Source: Bacillota bacterium
Lineage (GTDB): Bacteria; Bacillota; Clostridia; Oscillospirales; Oscillospiraceae
Assembly: GCA_023393155.1 (NCBI GenBank)
Contig: JAEWML010000102.1
Span: 1 to 9,788 of the forward strand
Length of the DNA: 9,788 nucleotides
Reading direction: 5' to 3'
A program made the position numbers and the translations under genes. This document shows positions 1 to 5,953 of the stretch, piece by piece (position 1 is the first letter of the stretch; each line of letters starts with the position of its first letter). The notes under the pieces are model-generated. The model worked only from the letters and a program-made list of their open reading frames with translations. It had not been told where the DNA came from and made no database searches.

Positions 1-1088
1 GTGATATCCACGATGTTGTTGATGGGCCGTACGCCGGAGTTGCGCAGCCGCTCCCGCATCCATGCGGGGGACGGTTTGATTTTCACGTTTTTGACCATCC
101 GGGCGGTGTACCGGGGGCACAGGTCCCCGTCTTCAATGTCAATGTCCGCCAGCTCCGCGATGCTGCCGCCGCAGCCCTGAATCTCCGGGGTGTGGAGCTT
201 TAAGGGCTTTCGGAAGGTGGCGGCGGCCTCCCGCGCAAGGCCGATGATGCTCAGGCAGTCCGGCCGGTTGGGGGTGATTTCAAATTCCACCACATGGTCG
301 TCGCAGCCGATCAGCTTTGCCACATCATCGCCGGGCTGCACGTTCTCCTCCCGGAGAATCCAGATGCCGTCGGTGATGCAGTGGGGGAACTCGGATGGCT
401 GGGCGCGAAGGTCGCCGGGCGTGCAGATTTTTTCCTCCTTGGCGTCGTAAGCCACCATGTCCCCCTCGTGGAGGTTCTGGCAGTCGTCGTCAAGCATGGC
501 GGTGCTGCCGCCAAGGTCCAAAACGGTGTGATACAGGCCGCCCGGCTGGGCGGCGCATTCCAAAACCTTTCCTGCGGACACCGACCCGAACAGCTTATGC
601 CCCGGCTGGATATCCGCCGGGATGGAGGGCTCCTGCCCCTTCAGGGGGGTATAGTCCCCCAAAATCGCCGCGGCTTTAATTGCGGCGTAAGGATAATCGT
701 GCTCGGCGGTGAGATTCAGTTCCTTTAAAGAGCACAGCATCCCCTGAGATTCCACGCCCCGGAGCTTGCCGCTCTCAATTTTTACGCCGCCGGGAAGCAG
801 CGCCCCGTCCTTTGCCACGGGGACAAGATCCCCCTCATGGATGTTCCACGCGCCGGTGACAATCTGAACGGGTTCATCGCCTGTGTCCACCTGCAAAACC
901 CACATGTGGTCCGAGTCCGGGTGGCGCTTTATCTCTGTAATTTTGCCCACCACCACGTTTTTTATTTCCGCGCCAAGGTCGGCCGTCACCTCCTGCTTGG
1001 AGCCGGAGAGGGTCATCGCCTCGGCGAATTCCCGGTCGGAGGCGTCCACCTCCACAAATTCATTCAGCCATTTTCTGGACAGTAACAT
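1..1088 (-). CDS. pheT: Phenylalanyl-tRNA synthetase beta subunit, N-terminal 362 codons (3' end outside window)
   Basis: Beta chain of the alpha2-beta2 enzyme that charges tRNA-Phe in the cytoplasm; it contributes tRNA binding and the editing domain. I translated it from the ATG at 1088, 18 nt after the pheS stop, with an SD (AAGGGGAGAGG) about 7 nt upstream. The protein begins MLLSRKWLNEFV. Next comes the EMAP-like tRNA-binding domain at about residues 40-135 (HPDSDHMWVLQVDTG, TGAWNI, SQGMLCSLKELNL). The family motif EITPNRPDCLSIIGLAREAA follows at 270-290, and the B3/B4 editing region starts at about 325 (RYTAR, MRERLRNSGVRPINNIVDI). It is incomplete because the window ends; the usual length is about 800 residues. 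Oddity: about 100 extra residues (136-236) lie between the LCSLKEL...DYPYA stretch and the ITDGIWIL stretch, which are nearly adjacent in B. subtilis and E. coli PheT. It is co-transcribed with pheS behind the T-box. Confidence 0.96.
   Translation of the reverse strand, partial: MLLSRKWLNEFVEVDASDREFAEAMTLSGSKQEVTADLGAEIKNVVVGKITEIKRHPDSDHMWVLQVDTGDEPVQIVTGAWNIHEGDLVPVAKDGALLPGGVKIESGKLRGVESQGMLCSLKELNLTAEHDYPYAAIKAAAILGDYTPLKGQEPSIPADIQPGHKLFGSVSAGKVLECAAQPGGLYHTVLDLGGSTAMLDDDCQNLHEGDMVAYDAKEEKICTPGDLRAQPSEFPHCITDGIWILREENVQPGDDVAKLIGCDDHVVEFEITPNRPDCLSIIGLAREAAATFRKPLKLHTPEIQGCGGSIAELADIDIEDGDLCPRYTARMVKNVKIKPSPAWMRERLRNSGVRPINNIVDI
381..683 (-). other. About 100-residue insertion inside PheT tRNA-binding region
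   Basis: Codons 136-236 of pheT encode a segment absent from the canonical protein as I recall it. It starts with IKAAAILGDYTPL and contains IQPGHKLFGSV, a GGLYHTVLDLGGS strand-like stretch, CQNLHEGDMVAYD and EEKICTPGDL. It is in frame, with codon use like its surroundings, so it is a domain insertion and not a frameshift. The beta-rich, glycine-punctuated pattern suggests a small beta domain. Whether it is shared by all Clostridia of this group cannot be told from here. Confidence 0.6.
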
Positions 1089-1106
1089 CGTATCCCTCTC
1101 CCCTTA

Positions 1107-2132
1107 TCAGAATTGTTCCAGGAACCGCACGTCGTTTTCAAAGATCAGCCGCATGTCGCTGATTTTGAACTGGCCAAGGGCCAGCCGCTCCAGCCCCATG
1201 CCGAAGGCGAAGCCGGAGTAGACCTCCGGGTCAATGCCGCAGTTTTTCAGCACCTTGGGATGGACCATCCCCGCGCCCAGCACCTCGATCCAGCCCTCGC
1301 CCTTGCAGGTGGGGCAGCCCACGCCGCCGCACTTGTGGCACTGAATGTCCATTTCGCAGCTCGGCTCCGTGAAAGGGAAGTGGTGGGGGCGGAAGCGGGT
1401 GACGGTGTGCTCGCCGTAAATCCTGCGGATGACGGCGTTCAGCGTGCCCTTCAAGTCGCCCATGGTAACGCCCTTGTCCACGACAATGCCCTCAATTTGA
1501 TGGAACATGGGAGAGTGGGTGGCGTCCACCTCGTCCTTGCGGTACACCCGGCCCGGGGACAGCACCCGGATGGGCAGCTCCCGGGTTTCCATGGCGCGAA
1601 TCTGCATGTTGGAGGTCTGGGTCCGCAGCAGGACGCCCGAATCCTCCGTGAGATAAAACGTGTCGGACCATTCCCGGGCGGGATGGTCGGCGGGAGTGTT
1701 CAGCTTGGTGAAGTTATAGTCTGCCAGCTCCACCTCCGGCCCGTCCAGAATTTCAAAGCCCAGAGCGATAAAAATGTCCTTGATTTCATCCAGTACGCTG
1801 TACATGGGGTGCTTGTGGCCCATGCGCAGCTTTTTGCCGGGAATCGTCACGTCTAAGGCCTCGTTTTCAAGCCTTGCCTCCATGGCCTTGCGCTCCAAAA
1901 GACCTGCCTGATTCTCGATGGCGGCCTCCAGCTCGGCGCGCACCTCGTTGGCAAGCTGGCCCATCACCGGGCGCAGCTCGGCGGACAGGCCGCCCATCTG
2001 CTTGAGCAGGGCCGTCAGCTCGCCCTTTTTGCCCAGATACTTCACCCGCAGCGCTTCTAAGTCCGCGACGGCCTGAGGACCGGACACAGCTTCCAGCGCG
2101 GCTTTGCGGATGGCTTCCAGTTGTTCCTTCAT
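1107..2132 (-). CDS. pheS: Phenylalanyl-tRNA synthetase alpha subunit
   Basis: Catalytic class II aminoacyl-tRNA synthetase chain that activates phenylalanine and transfers it to tRNA-Phe with PheT. The 341-residue product matches the usual bacterial length. An N-terminal coiled-coil arm (about 1-85, rich in Leu/Glu/Ala) precedes the catalytic core. Visible motifs are HPMYSVLDEIKDIF and the FLDGPEVE-like segment ILDGPEVELADYNF, motif 2 around RVLSPGRVYRKDEVDATHSP, and motif 3 AFGMGLERLALG near the C-terminus. A Cys cluster CHKCGGVGCPTCKGEGW followed by IEVLGAGMVHP is typical of Firmicute PheS. The ATG at 2132 has AAAGGAG 8 nt upstream. It is the first gene of the pheST operon and sits directly behind the T-box leader. 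Confidence 0.98.
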   Translation of the reverse strand: MKEQLEAIRKAALEAVSGPQAVADLEALRVKYLGKKGELTALLKQMGGLSAELRPVMGQLANEVRAELEAAIENQAGLLERKAMEARLENEALDVTIPGKKLRMGHKHPMYSVLDEIKDIFIALGFEILDGPEVELADYNFTKLNTPADHPAREWSDTFYLTEDSGVLLRTQTSNMQIRAMETRELPIRVLSPGRVYRKDEVDATHSPMFHQIEGIVVDKGVTMGDLKGTLNAVIRRIYGEHTVTRFRPHHFPFTEPSCEMDIQCHKCGGVGCPTCKGEGWIEVLGAGMVHPKVLKNCGIDPEVYSGFAFGMGLERLALGQFKISDMRLIFENDVRFLEQF

Positions 2133-2193
2133 ACTTGATGCTCCTTTACCCTTTATATTACAGAAATCACGTATTTCAGGGGGCGGACGGCAT

Positions 2194-2231
2194 AAAAAAA
2201 CGCCCCTCGTCCCCAGATTGGGACGAAAGGC
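2194..2231 (-). terminator. Regulated intrinsic terminator of the T-box
   Basis: On the minus strand, GCCTTTCGTCCC pairs with GGGGACGAGGGGC (12 bp including two G-U pairs, loop AATCT-like) and is followed by seven T at 2200-2194. It competes with the antiterminator formed by the T-box sequence just upstream. Confidence 0.9.
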
Positions 2232-2430
2232 TCAGCTTCCGCGGTACCACCCAAATTCGCGCGGAGTGCCGCGCGCGCTTGAACCCTTGTAACGGTGGGC
2301 CTCCGGCCATGTCTCCATGGCAACTCCCGGGCGAACCAAACGACGCGCCGCGGGCCGGCTTGCAGCCGGTGACCAGCCCTCTCTTGGCGGCGGAGAATCG
2401 CTATTTTCCCGTTCAACGCTGTTTTCAACT
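2194..2430 (-). ncRNA. T-box leader (phenylalanine tRNA-sensing riboswitch) of pheST
   Basis: Read on the minus strand, the leader shows the T-box hallmarks in order. A Stem I arm carries AGAGAG and a distal CCGGCTGCAAGCCGG-type hairpin (about 2388-2350). A specifier region with UUC at 2335-2333 is followed by CCCGGGAG. The conserved antiterminator bulge TGGGTGGTACCGCG lies at about 2252-2239. A 12-bp terminator hairpin with a run of seven T follows. UUC is a Phe codon, which fits pheS downstream. By family knowledge, uncharged tRNA-Phe pairs with the specifier and with the T-box bulge and prevents termination, so pheST rises when charged tRNA-Phe is scarce. The exact 5' end is inferred from the promoter. 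A nearby UUU (2340-2338) is a less likely specifier. Confidence 0.95.
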
Positions 2431-2434
2431 ACCA

Positions 2435-2463
2435 CTTATAGCATGAAACTCAAGGAAATGCAA
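2435..2463 (-). promoter_or_regulatory. Sigma-A-type promoter of the pheST T-box transcript
   Basis: On the minus strand, TTGCAT (2463-2458) and TATAAG (2440-2435) are separated by exactly 17 nt. Transcription would start near 2428, just ahead of the T-box Stem I. It lies directly after the terminator of the upstream lipoprotein gene, so pheST has its own promoter. Confidence 0.8.
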
Positions 2464-2465
2464 GA

Positions 2466-2506
2466 GGAAAATCCCCCGCCCGGCGTATTTTGCGCCAAAC
2501 GGGGGA
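2466..2506 (-). terminator. Terminator downstream of the lipoprotein gene
   Basis: CCCCCG (2473-2478) pairs with CGGGGG (2500-2505), with an inner GGCG/CGCC stem. On the minus strand it is followed by ATTTTCC, a short T tract. It lies 6 nt after the stop codon of the lipoprotein gene and before the pheST promoter. Confidence 0.7.
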
Positions 2507-2511
2507 GCTGA

Positions 2512-3996
2512 TCAGTCCGAAAGGTTTTCCATCAGAATTTCGGATACCGCGCCGTCCCTCATGAAAAATGTGATGTGACTTCCCAGCATTTCCCCGCCGC
2601 CGGGCCAGACCCATGCGCCGTCGCCGTCCTCCGCGCGGATTCTGTCGGTATACGCCGCTTCCGGATAGGCGGCTAAAATATCGTTCTCTTTATCCCCTAC
2701 GGACACGCCCCACCAGGTTTTTACAGCCGGGGAGGCAGTTTCCATGCGATTCACAAAGCTGACTTCGCCGTCGGTATCGGAGTAGGTGTAATATTTTACA
2801 TCCACGCCGCCGTAGGAAAACGCATAAACCTTTTCACCGTTGTCGCCTGTTCCGACGGATGTGGGCTTTTCGGGAAGGTCCTTGTAAAGCCACGGGTACG
2901 CGCCGCTCTTTTTCCCAAGAACGAGGCATTGCTCGTTTGCCACCAGACAAAACGCTGCGTTCACGTCATCCCGATTGAGCTGGTTCGCCTGCAGCCATGC
3001 TGCCTTTATAGCGTTCAGCAGGGCAGTCTCCGCGTTGTTTTTGGGCTGATAGGCGTTCAAAAGCTCCTCAAGCCGCACCTGCTCCTCCGCGGAAAGCCAG
3101 CCGTAGGCAGCCCAAGCCGAGTTGGCGATTACGGAATCCCGATGCTCCCACGGACTGTCCGGAAACACGGATAGGGCCGAAAACCACTCGTCCGGGTCAT
3201 TTAAAAGCCGAAGGGTAAAGTAGTCGCTTGCACCTTCAAAAAAGCCGCCGTCGGCATGAAGCAGCCAGCAGGCCAATTTAAGGGCGGACCAGTCCTCCAT
3301 GTCCCGCCCTTCCTCCGTAAAGTCGTCCGGGTCATAGGAGAAGTGAAACACCGTTTTTGCCGTCTCGTCCAGCGCGTCGGAGGGGCAGAAGGTGGAAAAG
3401 CGCCAGCCGTCCGGCGTTTTGATGTAATCCAGCGTCTTCTGGGAATACCCCACGGTGGCAAGGGGCCGCTCCCATTCATAGCTGTCGGCGTAAAAGGTCA
3501 CGGTCACGGCCCAGCGGTCCGGGCCCGCCTGCTCCGCGCTGACGGCTTTGCCCAGCAGGGATAGGTTGCTGCCTCTGGCCGCGTCAGCTGCATAGAGCCG
3601 TCCGCCGATGTCCCGATAGCCCGTGCCGCCGCCCATCAGTTCGTCCGATAGCTGCTGGATGAAGCAGCCGCGCACGCAAACGTCCAAATCGGCGTAGGTT
3701 TTCAGGCTTTCGTGCGCTACCGGACGGTAGGAAGGCGCGCCCTGCTTGGGGTCGTAGGGCTTGCCGTCCTCCGCCACCGGGTCGCCGGAGGTGGGGAGGG
3801 AGCAAAGATCAAACCAGTCGTAAACCTCCGCCGCCCGTTCATAGGCCGCCAGTACGTCCGCCTCCGTCAGCTCGTTTGGAGCGGCTTCCTCCTGAAGGGA
3901 GGAGGCGGAGGAAGTCCCCCCGGCGAGCTTCCCGCAGGCGGACGCGGACAGGGCCAGCGCGGCGGATAAAATCAGCGTCAAGGCGCGTTTTCTCAT
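2512..3996 (-). CDS. Predicted large lipoprotein of unknown function
   Basis: A 494-residue predicted lipoprotein, anchored outside the membrane. I chose the ATG at 3996 because GGGAGG lies about 8 nt upstream and the protein then opens with MRKRALTLILSAALALSASAC, a signal peptide ending in a lipobox with Cys21. An upstream in-frame ATG at 4095 would add 33 residues encoded mostly by the MITE-like repeat and would bury the signal peptide. After a Ser/Glu-rich linker, residues about 45-230 have the pattern AAYERAAEVYDWFDLC, YADLDVCVRGCF, YRDIGGRLYAA and DGWRFSTF. This recalls exported Firmicute proteins sometimes assigned to the IseA (DL-endopeptidase inhibitor) family, but I am not sure. The middle (about 250-400) is Trp- and Asp-rich and unrecognised. 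The C-terminus (about 415-494) has VGDKENDILAAYPEA and ITFFMRDGAVSEI, like small repeated exported modules. Monocistronic, with its own terminator. Confidence 0.85.
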   Translation of the reverse strand: MRKRALTLILSAALALSASACGKLAGGTSSASSLQEEAAPNELTEADVLAAYERAAEVYDWFDLCSLPTSGDPVAEDGKPYDPKQGAPSYRPVAHESLKTYADLDVCVRGCFIQQLSDELMGGGTGYRDIGGRLYAADAARGSNLSLLGKAVSAEQAGPDRWAVTVTFYADSYEWERPLATVGYSQKTLDYIKTPDGWRFSTFCPSDALDETAKTVFHFSYDPDDFTEEGRDMEDWSALKLACWLLHADGGFFEGASDYFTLRLLNDPDEWFSALSVFPDSPWEHRDSVIANSAWAAYGWLSAEEQVRLEELLNAYQPKNNAETALLNAIKAAWLQANQLNRDDVNAAFCLVANEQCLVLGKKSGAYPWLYKDLPEKPTSVGTGDNGEKVYAFSYGGVDVKYYTYSDTDGEVSFVNRMETASPAVKTWWGVSVGDKENDILAAYPEAAYTDRIRAEDGDGAWVWPGGGEMLGSHITFFMRDGAVSEILMENLSD

Positions 3997-4031
3997 GAAG
4001 AGAGCCTCCCGTCTTGTTTGGTTAAATATAA

Positions 4032-4203
4032 GGCAGCACCGCACAAAGAGCGGCTGACACCTGAAGCGCAGACTTGCTTGCATCTTTTCCATCATACTTC
4101 ACAAAAATCCTCGCAAATACAACCAGTATTTGCTGCGGCTTTTGTTTCGTCTGACGAAAAATCTGACTGCGCAATTCCACGCTTCCCTTTGCGCGGTGTT
4201 GCC
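4032..4203. mobile_element. MITE-like small repeat element with 17-bp terminal inverted repeats
   Basis: The left end GGCAGCACCGCACAAAG (4032-4048) and the right end CTTTGCGCGGTGTTGCC (4187-4203) are inverted repeats matching at 15 of 17 positions; both differences keep G-U pairing in RNA. Inside are two further inverted repeats: GCAAATAC-AACCA-GTATTTGC (4113-4133) and TTTCGTC-T-GACGAAA (4145-4159). The segment is AT-richer than neighbouring genes and holds no credible gene. Its flanks are AT-rich (ATATAA and ATAATA), so a TA target duplication is possible but not provable. It begins only 36 bp upstream of the lipoprotein start, so it forms most of that gene's upstream region. It could instead be a structured intergenic RNA or regulatory element. 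Confidence 0.6.
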
Positions 4204-4294
4204 ATAATACTTCTATTAAAAGACGCTGAAGGAAGCAAAAAAGTTGCAGGCTTACGAAAAAAAGCTCTTAAAAATTTTTGCCGGCTTTAAACCC
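4204..4294. other. AT-rich spacer upstream of the nnrD promoter
   Basis: This stretch carries no gene. It is rich in A and T runs (AAAAAAGTT, GAAAAAAAGCTC, AAAAATTTTT), unlike the GC-rich genes around it. The runs lie just upstream of the nnrD -35 box and could act as an UP-like element. I see no convincing sigma-A promoter for the leftward lipoprotein gene here or inside the repeat element. Confidence 0.45.
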
Positions 4295-4322
4295 TTGCAA
4301 TCCGGCTGCGGGGCACTATAAT
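4295..4322 (+). promoter_or_regulatory. Sigma-A-type promoter of the nnrD operon
   Basis: TTGCAA (4295-4300) and a perfect TATAAT (4317-4322) are separated by 16 nt. Transcription would start near 4329, giving an untranslated leader of about 82 nt before nnrD. Confidence 0.85.
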
Positions 4323-4328
4323 TAGGGT

Positions 4329-4410
4329 CAACGAAAAAGCATTTCACGCCGTGAAATTAAAAGACGGCGGGAGACAAGGTTTGGGCGCTAAGCCCGGAGG
4401 GGAGAACACC
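4329..4410 (+). promoter_or_regulatory. Structured 5' leader of nnrD, no recognised riboswitch class
   Basis: Three pairings are visible: ATTTCAC-GCC-GTGAAAT (4341-4357), GCCGT with ACGGC (4348-4352 and 4364-4368, exclusive with the first), and GGGC-GCTAA-GCCC (4383-4395), which abuts the ribosome binding site GGAGGGGAG. I do not recognise a known riboswitch consensus. A simple untranslated leader is the null explanation. Confidence 0.4.
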
Positions 4411-5283
4411 ATGAAAACGCAGGAGCTTACCATGGAATTTGTCCGGGAGGCGCTGCCGCCCCGGAAAACCGACGGCCATAAGGGAGACTTCGGCAAGCTT
4501 TTGATCGTGGGCGGCGCGGTGGGGTACACCGGCGCACCCTACCTCGCGGCGCTGGGGGCGGAGCGCTGCGGCTGCGGGCTGGTATATCTGGGCGTGCCGG
4601 AGCCTATCTGGCAGGCGGAGGCGGGCAGGTGCGTTTCCTCCATGCCCTTTCCCGCGCCGGACAAAAACGGAATGCTCTGTGAAAAAGCCCTCAGGCCCCT
4701 GCGGGAAAAGCTGGAGGAGTGCGGCGTGCTGGCCCTTGGCCCCGGCCTTGGCCGCTCCACGGAGACGAAAAAGCTGGTTCTGGGCCTGTTGGAAACGGAA
4801 AAGCCCGTGGTGCTGGACGCCGACGGCATAAACGTTCTTTCCGGGCATATGGATAGTCTGGACGCGCGGCGGGGCCGCGTCACGATTCTCACGCCCCACG
4901 ACGGGGAGTTCGCCCGCCTGGGCGGGGACCTGGCGGCGGACCGGGCGGAGGCCGCCCGGGACTTTGCCAAGGCCCATGGCTGCATTCTGGTGCGCAAGGG
5001 CCACCGCACGCTCATCGCAACGCCTGAGGGTACGGTGCTTCAAAGTCCCACCGGAAATTCCGGCCTTGCCAAGGGCGGCAGCGGGGACGTGCTTACCGGG
5101 ATGATCGCCTCGCTCTTGGCGCAGGGGGCAACGCCGGTGCGGGCGGCGGCCTGCGGGGTTTATCTCCACGGGCTTGCCGGGGATCTCGCCGCCGGGTGGC
5201 TTACGGAATACGGCATGACGCCCCGGGACACGGCGGAGGCCATCCCCAGCGCGTTTCAAACGGTTTTGACGGAACAACATTAA
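4411..5283 (+). CDS. nnrD: ADP/ATP-dependent NAD(P)H-hydrate dehydratase
   Basis: Cytoplasmic repair enzyme of the YjeF C-terminal (ribokinase-like) family that dehydrates S-NAD(P)HX back to NAD(P)H at the expense of ADP or ATP. The ATG at 4411 follows GGAGGGGAG by about 5 nt and gives 290 residues, normal for a stand-alone NnrD; an earlier GTG at 4351 lies in the leader hairpin and lacks an SD. Motifs: HKGDFGKLLIVGG near the start, GAPYLAALGAERCGCGLVYLGVP, LALGPGLGRS, PVVLDADGINVL, ILTPHDGEFARL and NSGLAKGGSGDVLTGMI, whose GSGD aspartate is the catalytic position in this fold. The N-terminal epimerase domain (NnrE) found fused in many bacteria is absent. First gene of the rightward operon; its stop overlaps the SD of the next gene (TAAGGAGG). 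The 307-residue frame opposite it is a shadow. Confidence 0.95.
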   Translation: MKTQELTMEFVREALPPRKTDGHKGDFGKLLIVGGAVGYTGAPYLAALGAERCGCGLVYLGVPEPIWQAEAGRCVSSMPFPAPDKNGMLCEKALRPLREKLEECGVLALGPGLGRSTETKKLVLGLLETEKPVVLDADGINVLSGHMDSLDARRGRVTILTPHDGEFARLGGDLAADRAEAARDFAKAHGCILVRKGHRTLIATPEGTVLQSPTGNSGLAKGGSGDVLTGMIASLLAQGATPVRAAACGVYLHGLAGDLAAGWLTEYGMTPRDTAEAIPSAFQTVLTEQH

Positions 5284-5297
5284 GGAGGGATATCCGG

Positions 5298-5909
5298 GTG
5301 CGCAAACCGACGGCTTGTGTACCGATGATAACGCTCTGTCTGCTGCTGTGTGCCTGCGGCGGGGGAGAAAAGCAGACGGCCCAGGCCGCGCGGGCGCAGT
5401 ATCAGGAGATGGAAAGCGCCCAAATGACCGCGGAGGTCACCGCGTTTTACGGCGACGAGGTGAGCGCCTTTACCCTGCGGTGCGATTACGCCCCGGAGAC
5501 GTCCACCGTGGAGGTGCTGGCGCCGGAGACGGCGGCGGGAGTAAAGGCCCGCATAGACGGGGACGGACTGACGCTGCTCTATGAGGACGACTGCCTTCCG
5601 GCAGGCCCTTTAAGCGGGGAGGAGCTCAGTCCCGCGTCCTGCCTGCCCCGGCTGATGAGCGCCCTGCGGGATGGCTGGCTGCTGGAGGAAAATGAAGAGG
5701 ACTGGGGCGAGGATGCCTGTTTGCGCCTTGCGCTGGAGCAAACCGGGGCGGAAGGGGGAAGGATTGTCTCCACACTGTGGCTGCGGGAGGAGGACCATGT
5801 CCCCGTCCGGGGAGAAATCTCCGTGGATGAAAAAATATTTTTGCAGGCGGAGTTTACGGACTTTCAATTCGGTGCTATACTGGAGGATAATGGAGGGGCC
5901 GGAGAATAA
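5298..5909 (+). CDS. Small lipoprotein, GerS/YdcC-like (LolA-type fold suspected)
   Basis: 203-residue predicted lipoprotein between nnrD and alr. The GTG at 5298 has a full AGGAGG 9 nt upstream and yields VRKPTACVPMITLCLLLCAC, a short signal peptide with lipobox LCAC; any earlier start would overlap nnrD and put charged residues before it. The mature part begins with a Gln/Ala-rich helix (QAARAQYQEMESAQMTAEVTAFYGDEV) and continues with alternating strands such as FTLRCDYAPETSTVEVLAPE, GVKARIDGDGLTLLYEDD and RIVSTLWLREEDHVPVRGEI. This is the pattern of LolA-like lipoproteins that scan acyl chains. Established context: B. subtilis ydcC lies next to alr and endoA, and C. difficile gerS, a LolA-like lipoprotein needed for cortex modification and germination, is in an operon with alr2. 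The gene order supports a GerS-type role; sequence identity cannot be checked here. Confidence 0.85.
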   Translation: MRKPTACVPMITLCLLLCACGGGEKQTAQAARAQYQEMESAQMTAEVTAFYGDEVSAFTLRCDYAPETSTVEVLAPETAAGVKARIDGDGLTLLYEDDCLPAGPLSGEELSPASCLPRLMSALRDGWLLEENEEDWGEDACLRLALEQTGAEGGRIVSTLWLREEDHVPVRGEISVDEKIFLQAEFTDFQFGAILEDNGGAGE

Positions 5910-5953
5910 CTGCGGCAAAAGACCCCGACAAATGAAAATTTGAAGGTGAGCGT

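Noticed and set aside
1113..1856. 247-residue plus-strand frame opposite pheS
   Set aside because: Antisense shadow of pheS with His/Val/Ala-rich composition and no motifs.
4095..4095. Upstream ATG at 4095 as the start of the large lipoprotein
   Set aside because: It would put 33 residues, mostly encoded by the repeat element, before a perfect signal peptide, while the ATG at 3996 has a proper SD.
4018..4290. 90-codon plus-strand frame covering the repeat element
   Set aside because: It runs through both inverted-repeat ends and into AT-rich spacer, has no SD, and its product has no domain character; better explained as the repeat element itself.
4357..5280. 307-residue minus-strand frame opposite nnrD
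   Set aside because: Mirror frame of an unmistakable NnrD; no SD and no recognisable motifs.
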